Source: Blepharisma stoltei (taxonomy: Eukaryota; Ciliophora; Heterotrichea; Heterotrichida; Blepharismidae). Taken from it: a stretch of 64,000 nucleotides of DNA. The stretch's first letter is position 1. Each line of letters begins with the position of its first letter. The position numbers and the translations under genes are program-made. Where the stretch lies: positions 186,001-250,000 of the forward strand of contig CAJZBQ010000035.1 in the NCBI GenBank assembly GCA_914767885.1, written 5' to 3'. This document shows, in pieces, positions 1 through 9,692 of the stretch. The notes under the pieces were generated by a model, which did not search any database, had not been told where the DNA came from, and saw only the letters and a list, made by a program, of their open reading frames with translations.

Positions 1-671
1 TGGGATGAAAGGTACTTTGGCTGGGTTGTAGCCGACTTTCTTGAGGTATTCTGAGACTTCTTGTTTGATTTCAAGATATCTGTCTTGTTTCCATTCAACA
101 GACTTGTCGTCCATCTTGTTGACTCCGACAACCATCTGTTTGACTCCAAGAGTGAAGGCAAGAAGGGCGTGTTCTCTGGTTTGTCCGTTCTTTGAGTATC
201 CGGCTTCGAATTCTCCTTTTCCTGCTGCAATGATGAGGATGGCGACATCAGCTTGTGAAGTTCCTGTGATCATGTTCTTGATGAAATCTCTGTGGCCAGG
301 GGCGTCAATGATTGTGAAGTAGAACTTGTCGGTTTGGAACTTGAACAAGGAGATATTACCAACACCTAAGAATTCCTTATATAAATTTTTTAAAAATCAA
401 TAAAAATATGATTTTTTTTTAAAAATTAATATACAAAATAATAGGGATTATCAATGGTGATACCTCTTTCTCTTTCAGCCTTAAGCTTATCGAGAACCCA
501 AGCGTATTTGAAGGAGGACTTTCCCATTTCGTTAGCTTCCTTCTCATACTTCTCAATGGTTCTTTTATCGATACCACCGCACTTATAGATAAGGTGTCCG
601 CAAGAAGTGGACTTTCCAGAATCGACGTGACCAATAACGACGAGGTTTACGTGGACCTTTTCCTTACCCAT
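1..671 (-). CDS. eEF1A: Translation elongation factor eEF1A (5' part, cut by window edge)
   Basis: GTPase that brings aminoacyl-tRNA to the ribosome. The start ATG is at 671 and the protein opens [20 protein letters not shown], with the P-loop GHVDSGKS, followed by the RERGITID switch I region, the DAPGH G3 motif and, near the window edge, GVNKMD (the NKxD guanine motif). The C-terminal two thirds lie outside the window. The frame is broken between GITID and ISLFKFQ by a 92-bp TA-bounded insert (359-450). Removing it with one TA gives the continuous reading GITIDNISLFKF, as conserved in the family. It is divergently arranged with the eS30 gene, another translation gene, across a 676-bp spacer. 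Identity is very secure. Confidence 0.97.
359..450. other. Internal eliminated sequence (IES), 92 bp, in eEF1A
   Basis: AT-rich insert inside the invariant GITID/ISLFKF region of eEF1A. TA dinucleotides lie at 357-358 and 449-450; excising one copy gives GAT-AAT-ATC-TCC in frame. At 92 bp it is too long for the 15-16 nt introns of this genome, and it adds a stop codon. Confidence 0.88.
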
Positions 672-1347
672 ATTTTACAAAGTAAGCTTTACTTTTGCCT
701 TTTTATCTTAAAATAAGCCAATCAGATTTCAGCTGTGAAAAGTTTTAATTTAGTGTCATTTTTAAAAGATTTCACACTTAAGACGAGAAAATGGTGAAGC
801 AGGGAGAAGCCTTGACATTTAATATTTCGAAATGAGGCTGAAGAGAGGAGAGAAAGGAAGAAATAAATGATAAGAAATGATAATTAAAATTAATGAAGAA
901 TTTTGCTGAATTTTGAGAAAAAAGAATATTTTTTATTGTGGTTTGGGAAGGATTTTAGGAAAATAAGGAGATGAGGATGACTTGAAAATGAGGGAATAAA
1001 GGAGAAGAGAAATTGCAAAAGGTATAAAAGTGTGTGATTTTTAATATAATTTGGATAATAATACCTAATAAGAAATATTTGTTAAAATTTATGATATAAA
1101 GGATTAGTTGTGATTTAGGCATGCAAATTTACTATTATAAAAAATAATTCTTATTTGCCTTAAATATCCACTTTAATTGAGTATAATAATTAATTAAATA
1201 CACTTTTTGATTGAAAAGCAATTATTTCATTCTTGAAATTAAAATTGGCAATAAAACTAAGCTCTTTTCTTTAAAAACTTGAAATTTCCTGAATTGGTAT
1301 ATCAATTACTCACATAAAGCCATTAATTAGACTTCTTTATACAAAAT
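672..1347. promoter_or_regulatory. Divergent intergenic region, eEF1A / eS30
   Basis: AT-rich 676-bp spacer between two divergently transcribed, presumably highly expressed translation genes, so both promoters should lie here. I see no convincing ORF. No specific promoter element can be assigned from one example. Confidence 0.5.
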
Positions 1348-1539
1348 ATGGGAAAGGTGCACGGTGGCTTAGCCAGATCAGGAAAGGTTAGAAACCAAAC
1401 CCCTAAAGTTGCAAAGCAAGAAAGACGCAAGAAAATCTTACAAGGCAGAGCCAAGAAAAGAAACCTCTATAACAGAAGATTCCTTAACATAGTCTCCGGC
1501 CCAGGCAAGAAGAAGGGACCAAATGCTCAATCCAAGTAA
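1348..1539 (+). CDS. RPS30: 40S ribosomal protein eS30
   Basis: 63-residue small-subunit ribosomal protein, ending at TAA. It starts [20 protein letters not shown] and contains [10 protein letters not shown] and [13 protein letters not shown], which is the eS30 signature along its full length. The family's usual mature length is about 60 residues. There is no ubiquitin-like (FUBI) leader: the ATG at 1348 directly precedes the eS30 part, as in yeast and unlike animals. No intron or IES is present. Highly basic throughout, as expected. Confidence 0.97.
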   Translation: MGKVHGGLARSGKVRNQTPKVAKQERRKKILQGRAKKRNLYNRRFLNIVSGPGKKKGPNAQSK

Positions 1540-1809
1540 GACTATAGTTAAACAATTCTATCCTAATTCGTTTTTTGGTCAAATTTAACGTTTTTGCAGT
1601 AAATCACTAATATTCCAAAACTTAATAGACAGGAATGGGAAAAGATCAACTCGCAAATTTCTTTTTATTTCGTTTTAGCTGATTATCTAATTCTAAATCT
1701 TTATTTTTCAAAATTAAGCTAATTTGTGAAGAAATCTGCTATTTAAATATTATAAATATAAATAATTTTGAATTTTTTATGAATTTTTTAAGAAGTGTTT
1801 AATATATAA

Positions 1810-3293
1810 TTATTGCTCAGAATAATTCCTATGCGCAGCAAATGCATCAATTGCTTCAGTTAGTCTACCAACTTCTAAGTCTCTTTGATTTAATAGCTCG
1901 ATTTTCATCTTGGCGAACTGCCTCCTTTCCAGCTTATCCTGCTGCTCCTTTTCTATGAAACTTTGCAGCTGTTTTTTCAGGTCTAAGTTTTCTGATTTCA
2001 GCCTTTGTATTGTGATTTGGATTTCTGTTGTTTTTGATGCCTCTTCTTCGCTATCTTTTAAGTATTTATTTAATCGAGACTGAATTCTTTCACATTCCTC
2101 TTCCTTGTGGGTTAAATCTTCAGTTAAAGAAGAAATAGCTAAATCGTCTTCTTTTTTTCTCATTCTTAGCTCTATGATTGTGTTTTCTTGTCTTTTTATT
2201 AAATCCATAGCACAGCTGAGCTCATTGTGTAGAGAATTGAACTCTTCTTCAATTTGATACTGGTTTTGGCTTTTATTTTCTCGTAAACTTTCTAATTCTT
2301 TTTCTTTTTCTGCTAGTAAAGCTCGTAATTCTTCATTTTTTTTCTTTTCTTTTATTAATGCTGGCTCAATATCTTCTTTTTGATGCAGCTTTGTATCAGC
2401 AATTTCTACTTTTTCTCTGAGTTCATTAATTTTGGACTCTAGCAGGCCTTTTTCATGCCCCAGCTCTGCAACTTGATCTTTTAGCATCCTCTCAAATGCT
2501 TTCCAAGCTTTAATCTGCTCATTGGCCTGCTTATCTTTTTCTTTTCCAGCAATAATTTCTGCTTCACATTTTTCCTCAGCCAATTTCAGCTGTTTTTTCG
2601 CTTTTTCATTTTCATAAGCTAAAAACGAAATTTCTTCTGTGTAGCATTTTTCCTCTGGAAATTTATCAAATTTTTCTATCAAAATTTTTCTATCAAAATT
2701 TTTCTAATTTATTTAATTTTGCCTATCAAAAATTCTAAAAATTTACTTAAAAATTGCCTAGCGAATTGCCTGTGGCCGATTTCTTCATCTTTAGCTTTAT
2801 TTTGGTTTTTTAAATTTCTTATTTCTTTGCTCCTATCATCTCTTTCTTTCATCACTACACTTTGTAGCTCATTTAATGAATATTCATATTCCTCTACTTG
2901 TTTTCTCATAGCTTGTTTAAGTTCTTCATTTTCTTCTTCTTTATTCCTTAATTCTTCAGTTAATTTGTTGATTTGTCCCGCCATTCGTTGAATTTCGCCT
3001 TTGCTTCCTTTTAGATTTTTTATTTCTTCTTCAAGCTCACGGATTTTTTTGACTTTTTTGTCGAGGTCTCTGCTGAAAGCTTCAATTTTTTCTCGCTGTT
3101 GACGGAGACCTTGGATGTATTTTTCTTCTTCTTGCATTTCTCGGATTTCTAGAGTTCGAACTGAGTCATAGCCGGAATCTTGGAGTTGAGAGTAAGGAGA
3201 TGGGGAATATACAGGGTAAGCGTCTGGAGTAGAAAAACCTGAGGGTTTGAGCTTCTCAGTGGACTTATCGGTGTCTTTTGAGTAAAATGCCAT
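1810..3293 (-). CDS. Coiled-coil protein, unrecognised
   Basis: Starts at 3293 (MAFYSKDTDKSTEKLKPSGF), with a Ser/Pro/Tyr-rich head of about 50 residues followed by near-continuous heptad-like Glu/Lys/Leu coiled coil to the end. Two reading frames are involved: 2709-3293 and then 1810-2682. The break around 2665-2760 is a short AT-rich stretch that behaves as an IES. Removing 95 bp between the TAs at 2759-2760 and 2664-2665 joins GHRQFA to KFPEEKCYTEE in frame; a 68-bp alternative is also open. I assign no function; a structural or cytoskeletal role is the usual expectation for such proteins. Confidence 0.7.
2666..2760. other. Probable IES, about 95 bp, in coiled-coil gene
   Basis: AT-rich stretch with stops in both relevant frames, containing three copies of a TTTGATAGAAAAA-like unit. 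TA-to-TA removal of 95 bp (or 68 bp) restores the frame. Boundaries are not unique. Confidence 0.6.
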
Positions 3294-3449
3294 AATTTAA
3301 GTTAAATAATAATTATTTGAATATAAATTTGCTATATTATTTAATTTGTTTTAATTATTGCTTCTCATTTATTAATTATTTTTAATGTATTTGAGTCAAT
3401 GAGGATGAAATTTTTCAATAAAAATATTGTTAAATTTTGAAGGATTCAT

Positions 3450-4161
3450 CTAAATAAATATCTGATGTAGAGCGTTTGGATTCAATTGCCTTAATTGGCG
3501 TTCAAATCCAGGATTTGGACTAATGCATGCCCTTCTGCTTCTAGCGATCTCTAATGCTTCTTCAAATAGAATTGCATGTTTTCCTATCAAGTATGCAACT
3601 ATAATACTTCCACTACGTGACGCTCCAGCATCACAATGCACAAATATACTGATTGCCTGATGATGGCGCTCAATGCGCCATCATCGGGCAACGTTTTTTA
3701 AGGGTCCACACGGGGAATGGGTTCCACGTGTGGAACCCTTTTTGACGCGTGAAAGTGAAGATTCTCGACGTGTTAAAAAGGGTTACACACGTAGAACCCT
3801 TTTCCAGTGTGGACCCAGAAAAGACGTTCCCGATGATGGCGCATTGAGCGCCATCATCGAGAAATTTCTATACCCTTTGATTTGTTGATATTGCATCAGC
3901 AATAAAGCCAAGCGCATCTGGAATAACTTGGCTTAAATCATTATAAGGGGAATCTCCAAGTACTATGCAATGATATATAAAATCATTAGGAAATAGTGGC
4001 GAAGCGTCTATGCTTTGGATTTGCAGTATTCTTTTGATATTGTGGCTTTTAAGGAGCTCTAAATCTTGAGACCCAGCTCGGTTTCCAATATAAACAATGC
4101 TATCAACTTGGCTGATTGGTGAGAAAAGAGCATTTAACATATCTTCTTCGCTGATAGACAT
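3450..4161 (-). CDS. Dual-specificity protein phosphatase (copy 1, interrupted)
   Basis: Small cysteine phosphatase, 161 aa after insert removal. The N-terminal half (4161-3868) and the catalytic half (3641-3450) are separated by a palindromic insert. Removing 226 bp between TAs joins NQRV to FVHCDAGASRSGS, the HCxxGxxRS active-site loop with nucleophile Cys and phosphate-binding Arg. The general acid Asp is probably in LGDSPYND. The C-terminus (PNPGFERQLRQLN) is typical of small DSPs. The downstream paralogue at 4809-5312 is uninterrupted and confirms the joined reading residue by residue. Substrate unknown. Confidence 0.9.
3647..3872. mobile_element. Hairpin (palindromic) IES, 226 bp
   Basis: Sits exactly in the DSP active-site region. 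The two ends form large inverted repeats built on GATGATGGCGCTCAATGCGC, themselves palindromic, and the middle is a second inverted repeat (GGTTCCACGTGTGGAACCC). TATA occurs at both ends; removal leaving one TA restores the catalytic motif in frame. Related in build to 27539-27757. Confidence 0.88.
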
Positions 4162-4808
4162 ATTTAATTATCTGATATATACTTTCAATGAGACAGAAAA
4201 AAATCATTAATAAAGAGTTTTAAATGGAAAGCATCAGACGAATATATCAAATTTCTCAGTTAAATTAAAAGTTTGCATTTTTAATGCCAAGAGACAGCCT
4301 TTTTTCACTTTTCATCTATTAGATTAGTGTAGTTTTAAATTTTACTATTACAAGATAATATAATTATTGTAATCTCAAAAATACTTTGACTATATAAATG
4401 AAATTCAGTAAATTAATTTACATATTTTTAAATTTTTAAGCTCAGTAAGTTTAAATTCGAAATGAATAACCCAATAGTTGTTACTGATCTTTGAAGCTGA
4501 ATGCTAAACATTTAAAGAATCTTATTTCTGAGCTTTGTTTCTAGCTGTAATTTTAATTTTTTTGGATATAAATTTAGTCAACAGTAGTGAAATGTTTTAT
4601 ACGTATAAGATACTGACTGAAAAATTCTAAACTATTAGAAGCTATCCATTATCTTTTAAAATATCATAAATCTCATTATTTAAAACCATTTTATATACAA
4701 ATTATAGTATTTCCTATATTCCTTCCAATAATCATATATTTTACATTACTTATATCTTCAATAATATCTATTACTTAACTTCTCCTCTTGCTACTTAATT
4801 CAAAAATC
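4162..4808. other. Intergenic, AT-rich
   Basis: 647 bp between the two DSP paralogues, both on the minus strand, so it should hold the promoter of copy 1. No ORF, repeat terminus or RNA gene recognised. Confidence 0.5.
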
Positions 4809-5312
4809 TTAAAAAAAATACTGGCTTAGTTGACTTGGACTCAATTGCTTGAGCTGGCTCACAAACCCAGGATTCGGTCACACACATGCCCTTCCCTTCC
4901 TTGCAAGTTTCAGCCCTTCGTCAAATGAAATTCCAAGCCTCCCCATCAAATACGCAATTACAATGCTTCCGCTACGCGAAGCTCCAGCATCGCAGTGTAC
5001 GAAGACCTTCTGATTTGCCTTTATCGCATCTGCAATAAACCTAAGCGCATCTGGAATGTGTCGACTTATGTCATTATCAGGTAAATCCCCGATTACTATG
5101 CAGTGATAAATAAAATCATTAGGGAACAACGGCGGAACATCTCAGCTTTGTATTTGCAGTATTCGTTTGATCTCAGTACTTTTCAGGATCCTTAAATCTT
5201 GAGCTCCAGCTCTATTTCCCATATAAACAATGTCGTCTATTTGACTGATTGGTGATCTGAGAGCTTTTAATACGTCTATTGGGTTGCTTTCTTGTATAAG
5301 TTCTTCAGACAT
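4809..5312 (-). CDS. Dual-specificity protein phosphatase (copy 2, intact)
   Basis: 167 aa, start at 5312 (MSEELIQESNPIDVLKALRS), stop TAA at 4809-4811. It carries the same architecture as copy 1 with HCDAGASRSGS as the catalytic loop and IGDLPDND as the likely general-acid loop. Two in-frame TGA codons are Trp: IQS-W-DVPPLF and RACV-W-PNPGF; the paralogue reads through both positions with Ile and Ser, which is direct evidence for UGA=Trp. No IES or intron. A tandem duplicate of copy 1 separated by about 650 bp. Substrate unknown. Confidence 0.9.
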
Positions 5313-5751
5313 TTTTTAACTATTTTTATTTTTATCTGATGTATATATTCAACATGAGAATTTAAATGACAGAGGAAGTGGGGAGACAGGAAGGGGTGGC
5401 TTGGGATGTGGAGATATTGGTATATTTTTAAAATTTCTGAGGGGAGAGATGTGGGTTTTGAGATAGAAATTAAAATAAAAAAACCAGTCAGTTTCATAAT
5501 AAAATGCACAGAAAGTTATAATGGGAAATTAAAATTTGGTTTTGCATATTAATTTAGGTTTAAGAAGAACCGGTGATTGCATTTAATCTTCTGAAGATTT
5601 GATTTTATAAGATGTTAATTTGCAATTAAATTAAAGTTAGCTTTTAAACTGAACTAAAATTAAAAATAATTAACTAAGCTTATTAAAATATTTTTCAGGA
5701 ATTTTTCAAGTTCTTAATGAATTGACTATTTATGATATTTCATAGTTCTTA

Positions 5752-6052
5752 CTCCCCCTCCGCGAGCGAACCATTTTTGAATCCTTATAGAGGCAAAAAT
5801 ATTTTAATATAAAGATTTTTTAAGAAAAATTATTTTGATATATAAGTCATAATTAGTATAATGAAATCTCTAGCTAATTCTATTTCATAAATTTTACAAA
5901 TTAAATTAATATTTACTTTAAAATTACCTTGAATATTTTTTTTTAAATTTCGAAAAAATATTTATATAAAATTTATATATAATATTTAAAAAAAAGATTA
6001 ACCCCATTCCACGAGCAAACAAATTTTTCGTTCGCTCACGGAGGGGGAGTTA
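5752..6052. mobile_element. MITE family A copy, 301 bp, intergenic
   Basis: Terminal inverted repeats CTCCCCCTCCGCGAGCGAA / TTCGCTCACGGAGGGGGAG with an AT-rich core. The flanking direct repeat TAGTTCTTA (5743-5751 and 6051-6059) includes the TA at the element edge. No coding capacity, so non-autonomous. Other copies: 19719, 28970, 30293, 38184, 45661, 50377 and 62974. Confidence 0.88.
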
Positions 6053-6089
6053 GTTCTTAGTTAAGATTATTGAAAAACTCCCTGTGATA

Positions 6090-6425
6090 CCTGTGATACC
6101 TCTAATGGGCATTTATCTCTACACTTATTTTGCAACTGCCTGCCGTCTGCCTATCGACTATGCTCCTCTAGAAATGGGCTCGCACAGTAGCTGGAGTGTA
6201 ATGGGATGGGTCACTATGCCGTAAGCCGTTTTCGGGTTGCCCTCTCAGGAAATTAGAAAAACGACTTTTCTGGTCAGGCTGCCAACCAAGATGTACCTTG
6301 TCGCCGATGGCTCAACTCCCGGTATCCTTCTAGAAATTGCCTGATCGATTCAGTGGATTTTGCTAGATTTTTCCTTTCCAACGCTGAGCTGTCCTCTTCC
6401 TTAAAGGGTGAGTTGTTTTGCATTG
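6090..6425. mobile_element. GC-richer SINE-like segment
   Basis: About 330 bp whose base composition stands out from the AT-rich surroundings and resembles the other SINE-like inserts in the window. No ORF, no clear target-site duplication, no tRNA cloverleaf found. Called by composition only. Confidence 0.4.
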
Positions 6426-6564
6426 CTATTTTAATTCATATCTCATAATCATAATTAAGCACTATTTAATTAAAATTCATAAGTAAAATACAAATAATCT
6501 TAACTTTTGCACACTCAATTAGCAATAAGTTTTTAACAGTTTATAATAAAAAATTCTTATAATA

Positions 6565-7539
6565 ATGCTAAATAAAACTACACTTGACAATTCTACCAAT
6601 ACAACACGGTCTGGCAGCACTCCTAAGAAGCAGTTATCAATGTGCTTTGAAAGATCACCGATAAAGCACCAAACAAATGCCATGAATTCTTCAGGCATTC
6701 AAGACTTTTATTGTTTTTCTCCCATAAATTCCAAAGCCAGGATATCATGGGAGCCTTACTCAGATAGTAAAAAGCATTTATCTCCAGTAAGAGCCAAAGA
6801 AGGTCTAAATCTATTGAATTTTAAAAACGAGAAGCTTAAAATTGAAGTAGAGAGAGACCGCCTTAAGCAGCATTCCCGAGATATTGAAATAAAATTATCT
6901 GAAGCGACAGACCAAATTAGCCAGCTTAAAGCAGAACTAGAATATAAAGATGAAATGTTGAAGCACCTCAGCAAATTAGTGGAAGAAAGAGAAGAAAAGT
7001 TTAAAGATTTGTTCAGTAAAGAAACATGCGGATATCAGGAAATTATAAAACAAAAAGAAAGCATTATTAAAGATCTGAAATCTAAAATACAAAAATATAA
7101 AAAATCAGAAATAAGAAGAAAAGAGACTATTAAGGCAGAAAACGACTGTTTGAATACAAAAATTGATAAAATTATAGAGAAAAATGATGAATGTGAATTA
7201 AAAACATCCTTAAAAACAGATGAAAGCCTTTTACTTGAATTTGCAGAAGATATTGATCTCTTTGTAAGTAGCATCCCATTAAAAGCAAAATCTAACATAA
7301 GAAAGCATCCTGAAATATTATCCATAATCGACCAAATTGGAGAATTGAAACAAATTTTATTATGTGTAATGAAAGGTGAAAAGATACCTTGGAAGGTACT
7401 AATGGATCACGAAGATGTCACAATTGCAGAAGATTCAAAGAAAAAAACGTTAAGTGATGCATTAAATGATCTTTGTGAAATTAGAAAAATATTATCAGAC
7501 ATATATGTAGAAGGCTGCGGCAGTAAGAGTGCAGTGTAA
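6565..7539 (+). CDS. Coiled-coil protein, unrecognised
   Basis: 324 residues, uninterrupted. The first ~90 residues are Ser/Thr/Asn-rich (MLNKTTLDNSTNTTRSGSTP) and probably disordered. Residues ~90-215 form a strong coiled coil (KNEKLKIEVERDRLKQ onward). The tail (~225-324) is a mixed, probably helical domain ending GCGSKSAV. No catalytic motif or membrane segment. Neighbours give no functional clue. Clearly coding by length and by the absence of stops, but I do not recognise the family. Confidence 0.75.
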   Translation: MLNKTTLDNSTNTTRSGSTPKKQLSMCFERSPIKHQTNAMNSSGIQDFYCFSPINSKARISWEPYSDSKKHLSPVRAKEGLNLLNFKNEKLKIEVERDRLKQHSRDIEIKLSEATDQISQLKAELEYKDEMLKHLSKLVEEREEKFKDLFSKETCGYQEIIKQKESIIKDLKSKIQKYKKSEIRRKETIKAENDCLNTKIDKIIEKNDECELKTSLKTDESLLLEFAEDIDLFVSSIPLKAKSNIRKHPEILSIIDQIGELKQILLCVMKGEKIPWKVLMDHEDVTIAEDSKKKTLSDALNDLCEIRKILSDIYVEGCGSKSAV

Positions 7540-8001
7540 CAGAGACCATTTAAATATAAATTAATTTTTTATTTTTTACTTGTCAAAATATTAATTTAAT
7601 AAATCAAAATATTTTTCATAAAGAATATAATTTTTAAATCTAAATGTTTACCAAAATGGCTATGATACTAAAGTTTTGGGATTTTGAAAATTTTTGATAT
7701 TTTTTTCTTATCAGGCCTTATCAGGAATGAAATGATTATTTAAAGTATCTTTTTGTACGAAAGTGGATGCTTATTAGTCTTCTTCATTCACATCATTATT
7801 ATCAATAATTTTACGAGGCAGCTATTAATGGCCTAAGTCATACCATTAATTATTTCTTTTTTTACATCAAAATTTAATCTTTTTTTTATTAGAAAATCTT
7901 TAACTTCTTAACTTAATTCTAAATATTCAAAGTAACAAGCTTAGCTTTTACTTTAAAAAAAATTATTTGCTATTGGAATTAGCCATATTGCTATTATAAA
8001 A
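7540..8001. other. Intergenic, AT-rich
   Basis: 462 bp between two plus-strand genes. No repeat terminus, ORF or RNA gene seen. Confidence 0.5.
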
Positions 8002-9588
8002 ATGATTTCTCTAAACTTAATTCAAGATATCTGTGAGTACTTAACTTACAAAGAACTCACCTGCTTAGCTCAAGCATGCAAAAAATATCAGAGAATAGTT
8101 TATTCCAGTAAATTATTTAAAAAGGAAGCAATCAGACTTTTTATGGGCAATCTTGATTTATATCAGACATATGACGAATATACCTTATATCCAAAGCTAG
8201 TAAAACAAGAAAATGACAGTTCAAGCTTGCAATGAAAATCACTATTAGATTCTCATTTTGAAATCAAAATTGGCTGGAAACAGCTAGCAGGGCGTGTTTT
8301 GAATAAAAATGATATAGAGCAGCTTTACTGTATTTTGCTTGAAGAATTTAAAAATCCAGCAATTCCAATTCCAAGATTGAAAGCTGAATACTTTTCCTCA
8401 AATTACCAGGATCTTATAGTTATAGGAGACTCTATCTTTCTAGATTCATATAAGGAAAATCAAAATTCTAACAGTATCATGCAGGCTTTAAACAGTCAAG
8501 ATTTTCTAGAAGAATTCTCATCAGATTCTCAAATCCAGATGCTAAACTATGCTATTCAATATTTTTGGAGTCCTAGTTTTGACTCTACAAATTCTCCATG
8601 AATCTTGAAATTTTATTCATTAATTTATCAAATGATTTCTATAAATTGCAAATTTGCTTATTCCAGAATAAAATGCTATTCAGGTGAAGATCTTTTAGAT
8701 GAATACACAATAATATGATCTGCATTTTCAGCAGCTATGCAGAATTTGGCTGATTTTCTTGATCCTTTAGTTCAGTCTCTTAATAACATCAGAAATTCAA
8801 TTTATAAGACAAAGCCGAAATTCTTCAAATTGTACAATTTGATGAATAAAATATGAAAAGAAGAGGTTTTTAAGAAACTGGAAGAAGAAATAACTGAAAA
8901 TATTATTTTTTTGTGGAGAAGAATAAGAAGCTCAGATAATGATTCAGGAATAAATTTGCTAATAAAGAGTATAGAATTCATTGTTGATCATAGTGTAGAT
9001 GAAGAAAGCTTGCTTTATAAAAATCATACGAAACTTTTTACTGCAGAACCTTATAAGCATATAAATGAAAACATTATGGAAGAAACCAAAATTTATTATC
9101 AAAAATTAGAAACTACCATTGAAAACTTGCAATCTATTATTGATCGAGACATCAGAATTTTAAAGCTAGCTTTTCTTCCACTTACGCAAAAAAAGTTTGA
9201 AAGATTAGCCTATTATAAGCTGCAGCAAGCCATTTCATCTCATCTTAGCAAAGAAATATCTGAATTTTCAATATCCACAACTCCTTACTGCAATGAAAGG
9301 CTCCTTAATGATTACTTATACAGCCCTATTGGAGCGTTTTTGTTTCAGCAAGAAATGTCAGTTCATAAGGTAAAATTATTTATATCTTATGGATTGTCGA
9401 AAAATACCTATCTTAGCTTTTTTAAAATATACAACAATGGTCCAGATAAAATTTTAGAAGTGTATAAAGCTCAAGACCAAGAAATTGAAGCCAAAGCCAA
9501 AAGATGTGGATTTCCTTTTGAAAACCTAATAACTGGTCAAACTGCAGACTCAGGGAATTTCTCATTTGAAAATATCGCTATAATCTAG
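8002..9588 (+). CDS. F-box-like protein, 528 aa
   Basis: One continuous frame if four TGA codons (near 8233, 8599, 8716 and 8845) are Trp. The N-terminus MISLNLIQDICEYLTYKELT followed by CLAQACKKYQRIVYS has the LP..ll..I..yL...el..l..v.k.w pattern of an F-box, so it may be the substrate-recruiting subunit of an SCF ubiquitin ligase. The remaining ~480 residues are helical with no repeats (no LRR, WD40 or kelch) that I recognise. No intron or IES. Among the clearest UGA=Trp cases in the window. The F-box call is moderate; the reading frame is secure. Confidence 0.75.
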
Positions 9589-9692
9589 TTTACATTAAGC
9601 CAAGTTCTCTACTTTTTCCTAAATTAGCTTTAATAATTTTCCTAAATTCACCTAAGAATTTATTGATTACCATTTCTTTCTGGTTATTAATT

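Noticed and set aside
41-322. Plus-strand ORF of 93 residues
   Set aside because: Antisense shadow of eEF1A.
1348-1539. Ubiquitin-like fusion partner of eS30
   Set aside because: No ubiquitin-like coding sequence lies upstream of the ATG in any frame of the 676-bp spacer.
3647-3872. CRISPR array or other regularly spaced repeats
   Set aside because: The repeats are inverted arms of single elements, without spacer periodicity, in a eukaryotic context.
5276-5509. Minus-strand ORF of 77 residues
   Set aside because: Overlaps the true start of DSP copy 2 in another frame and has low-complexity content.
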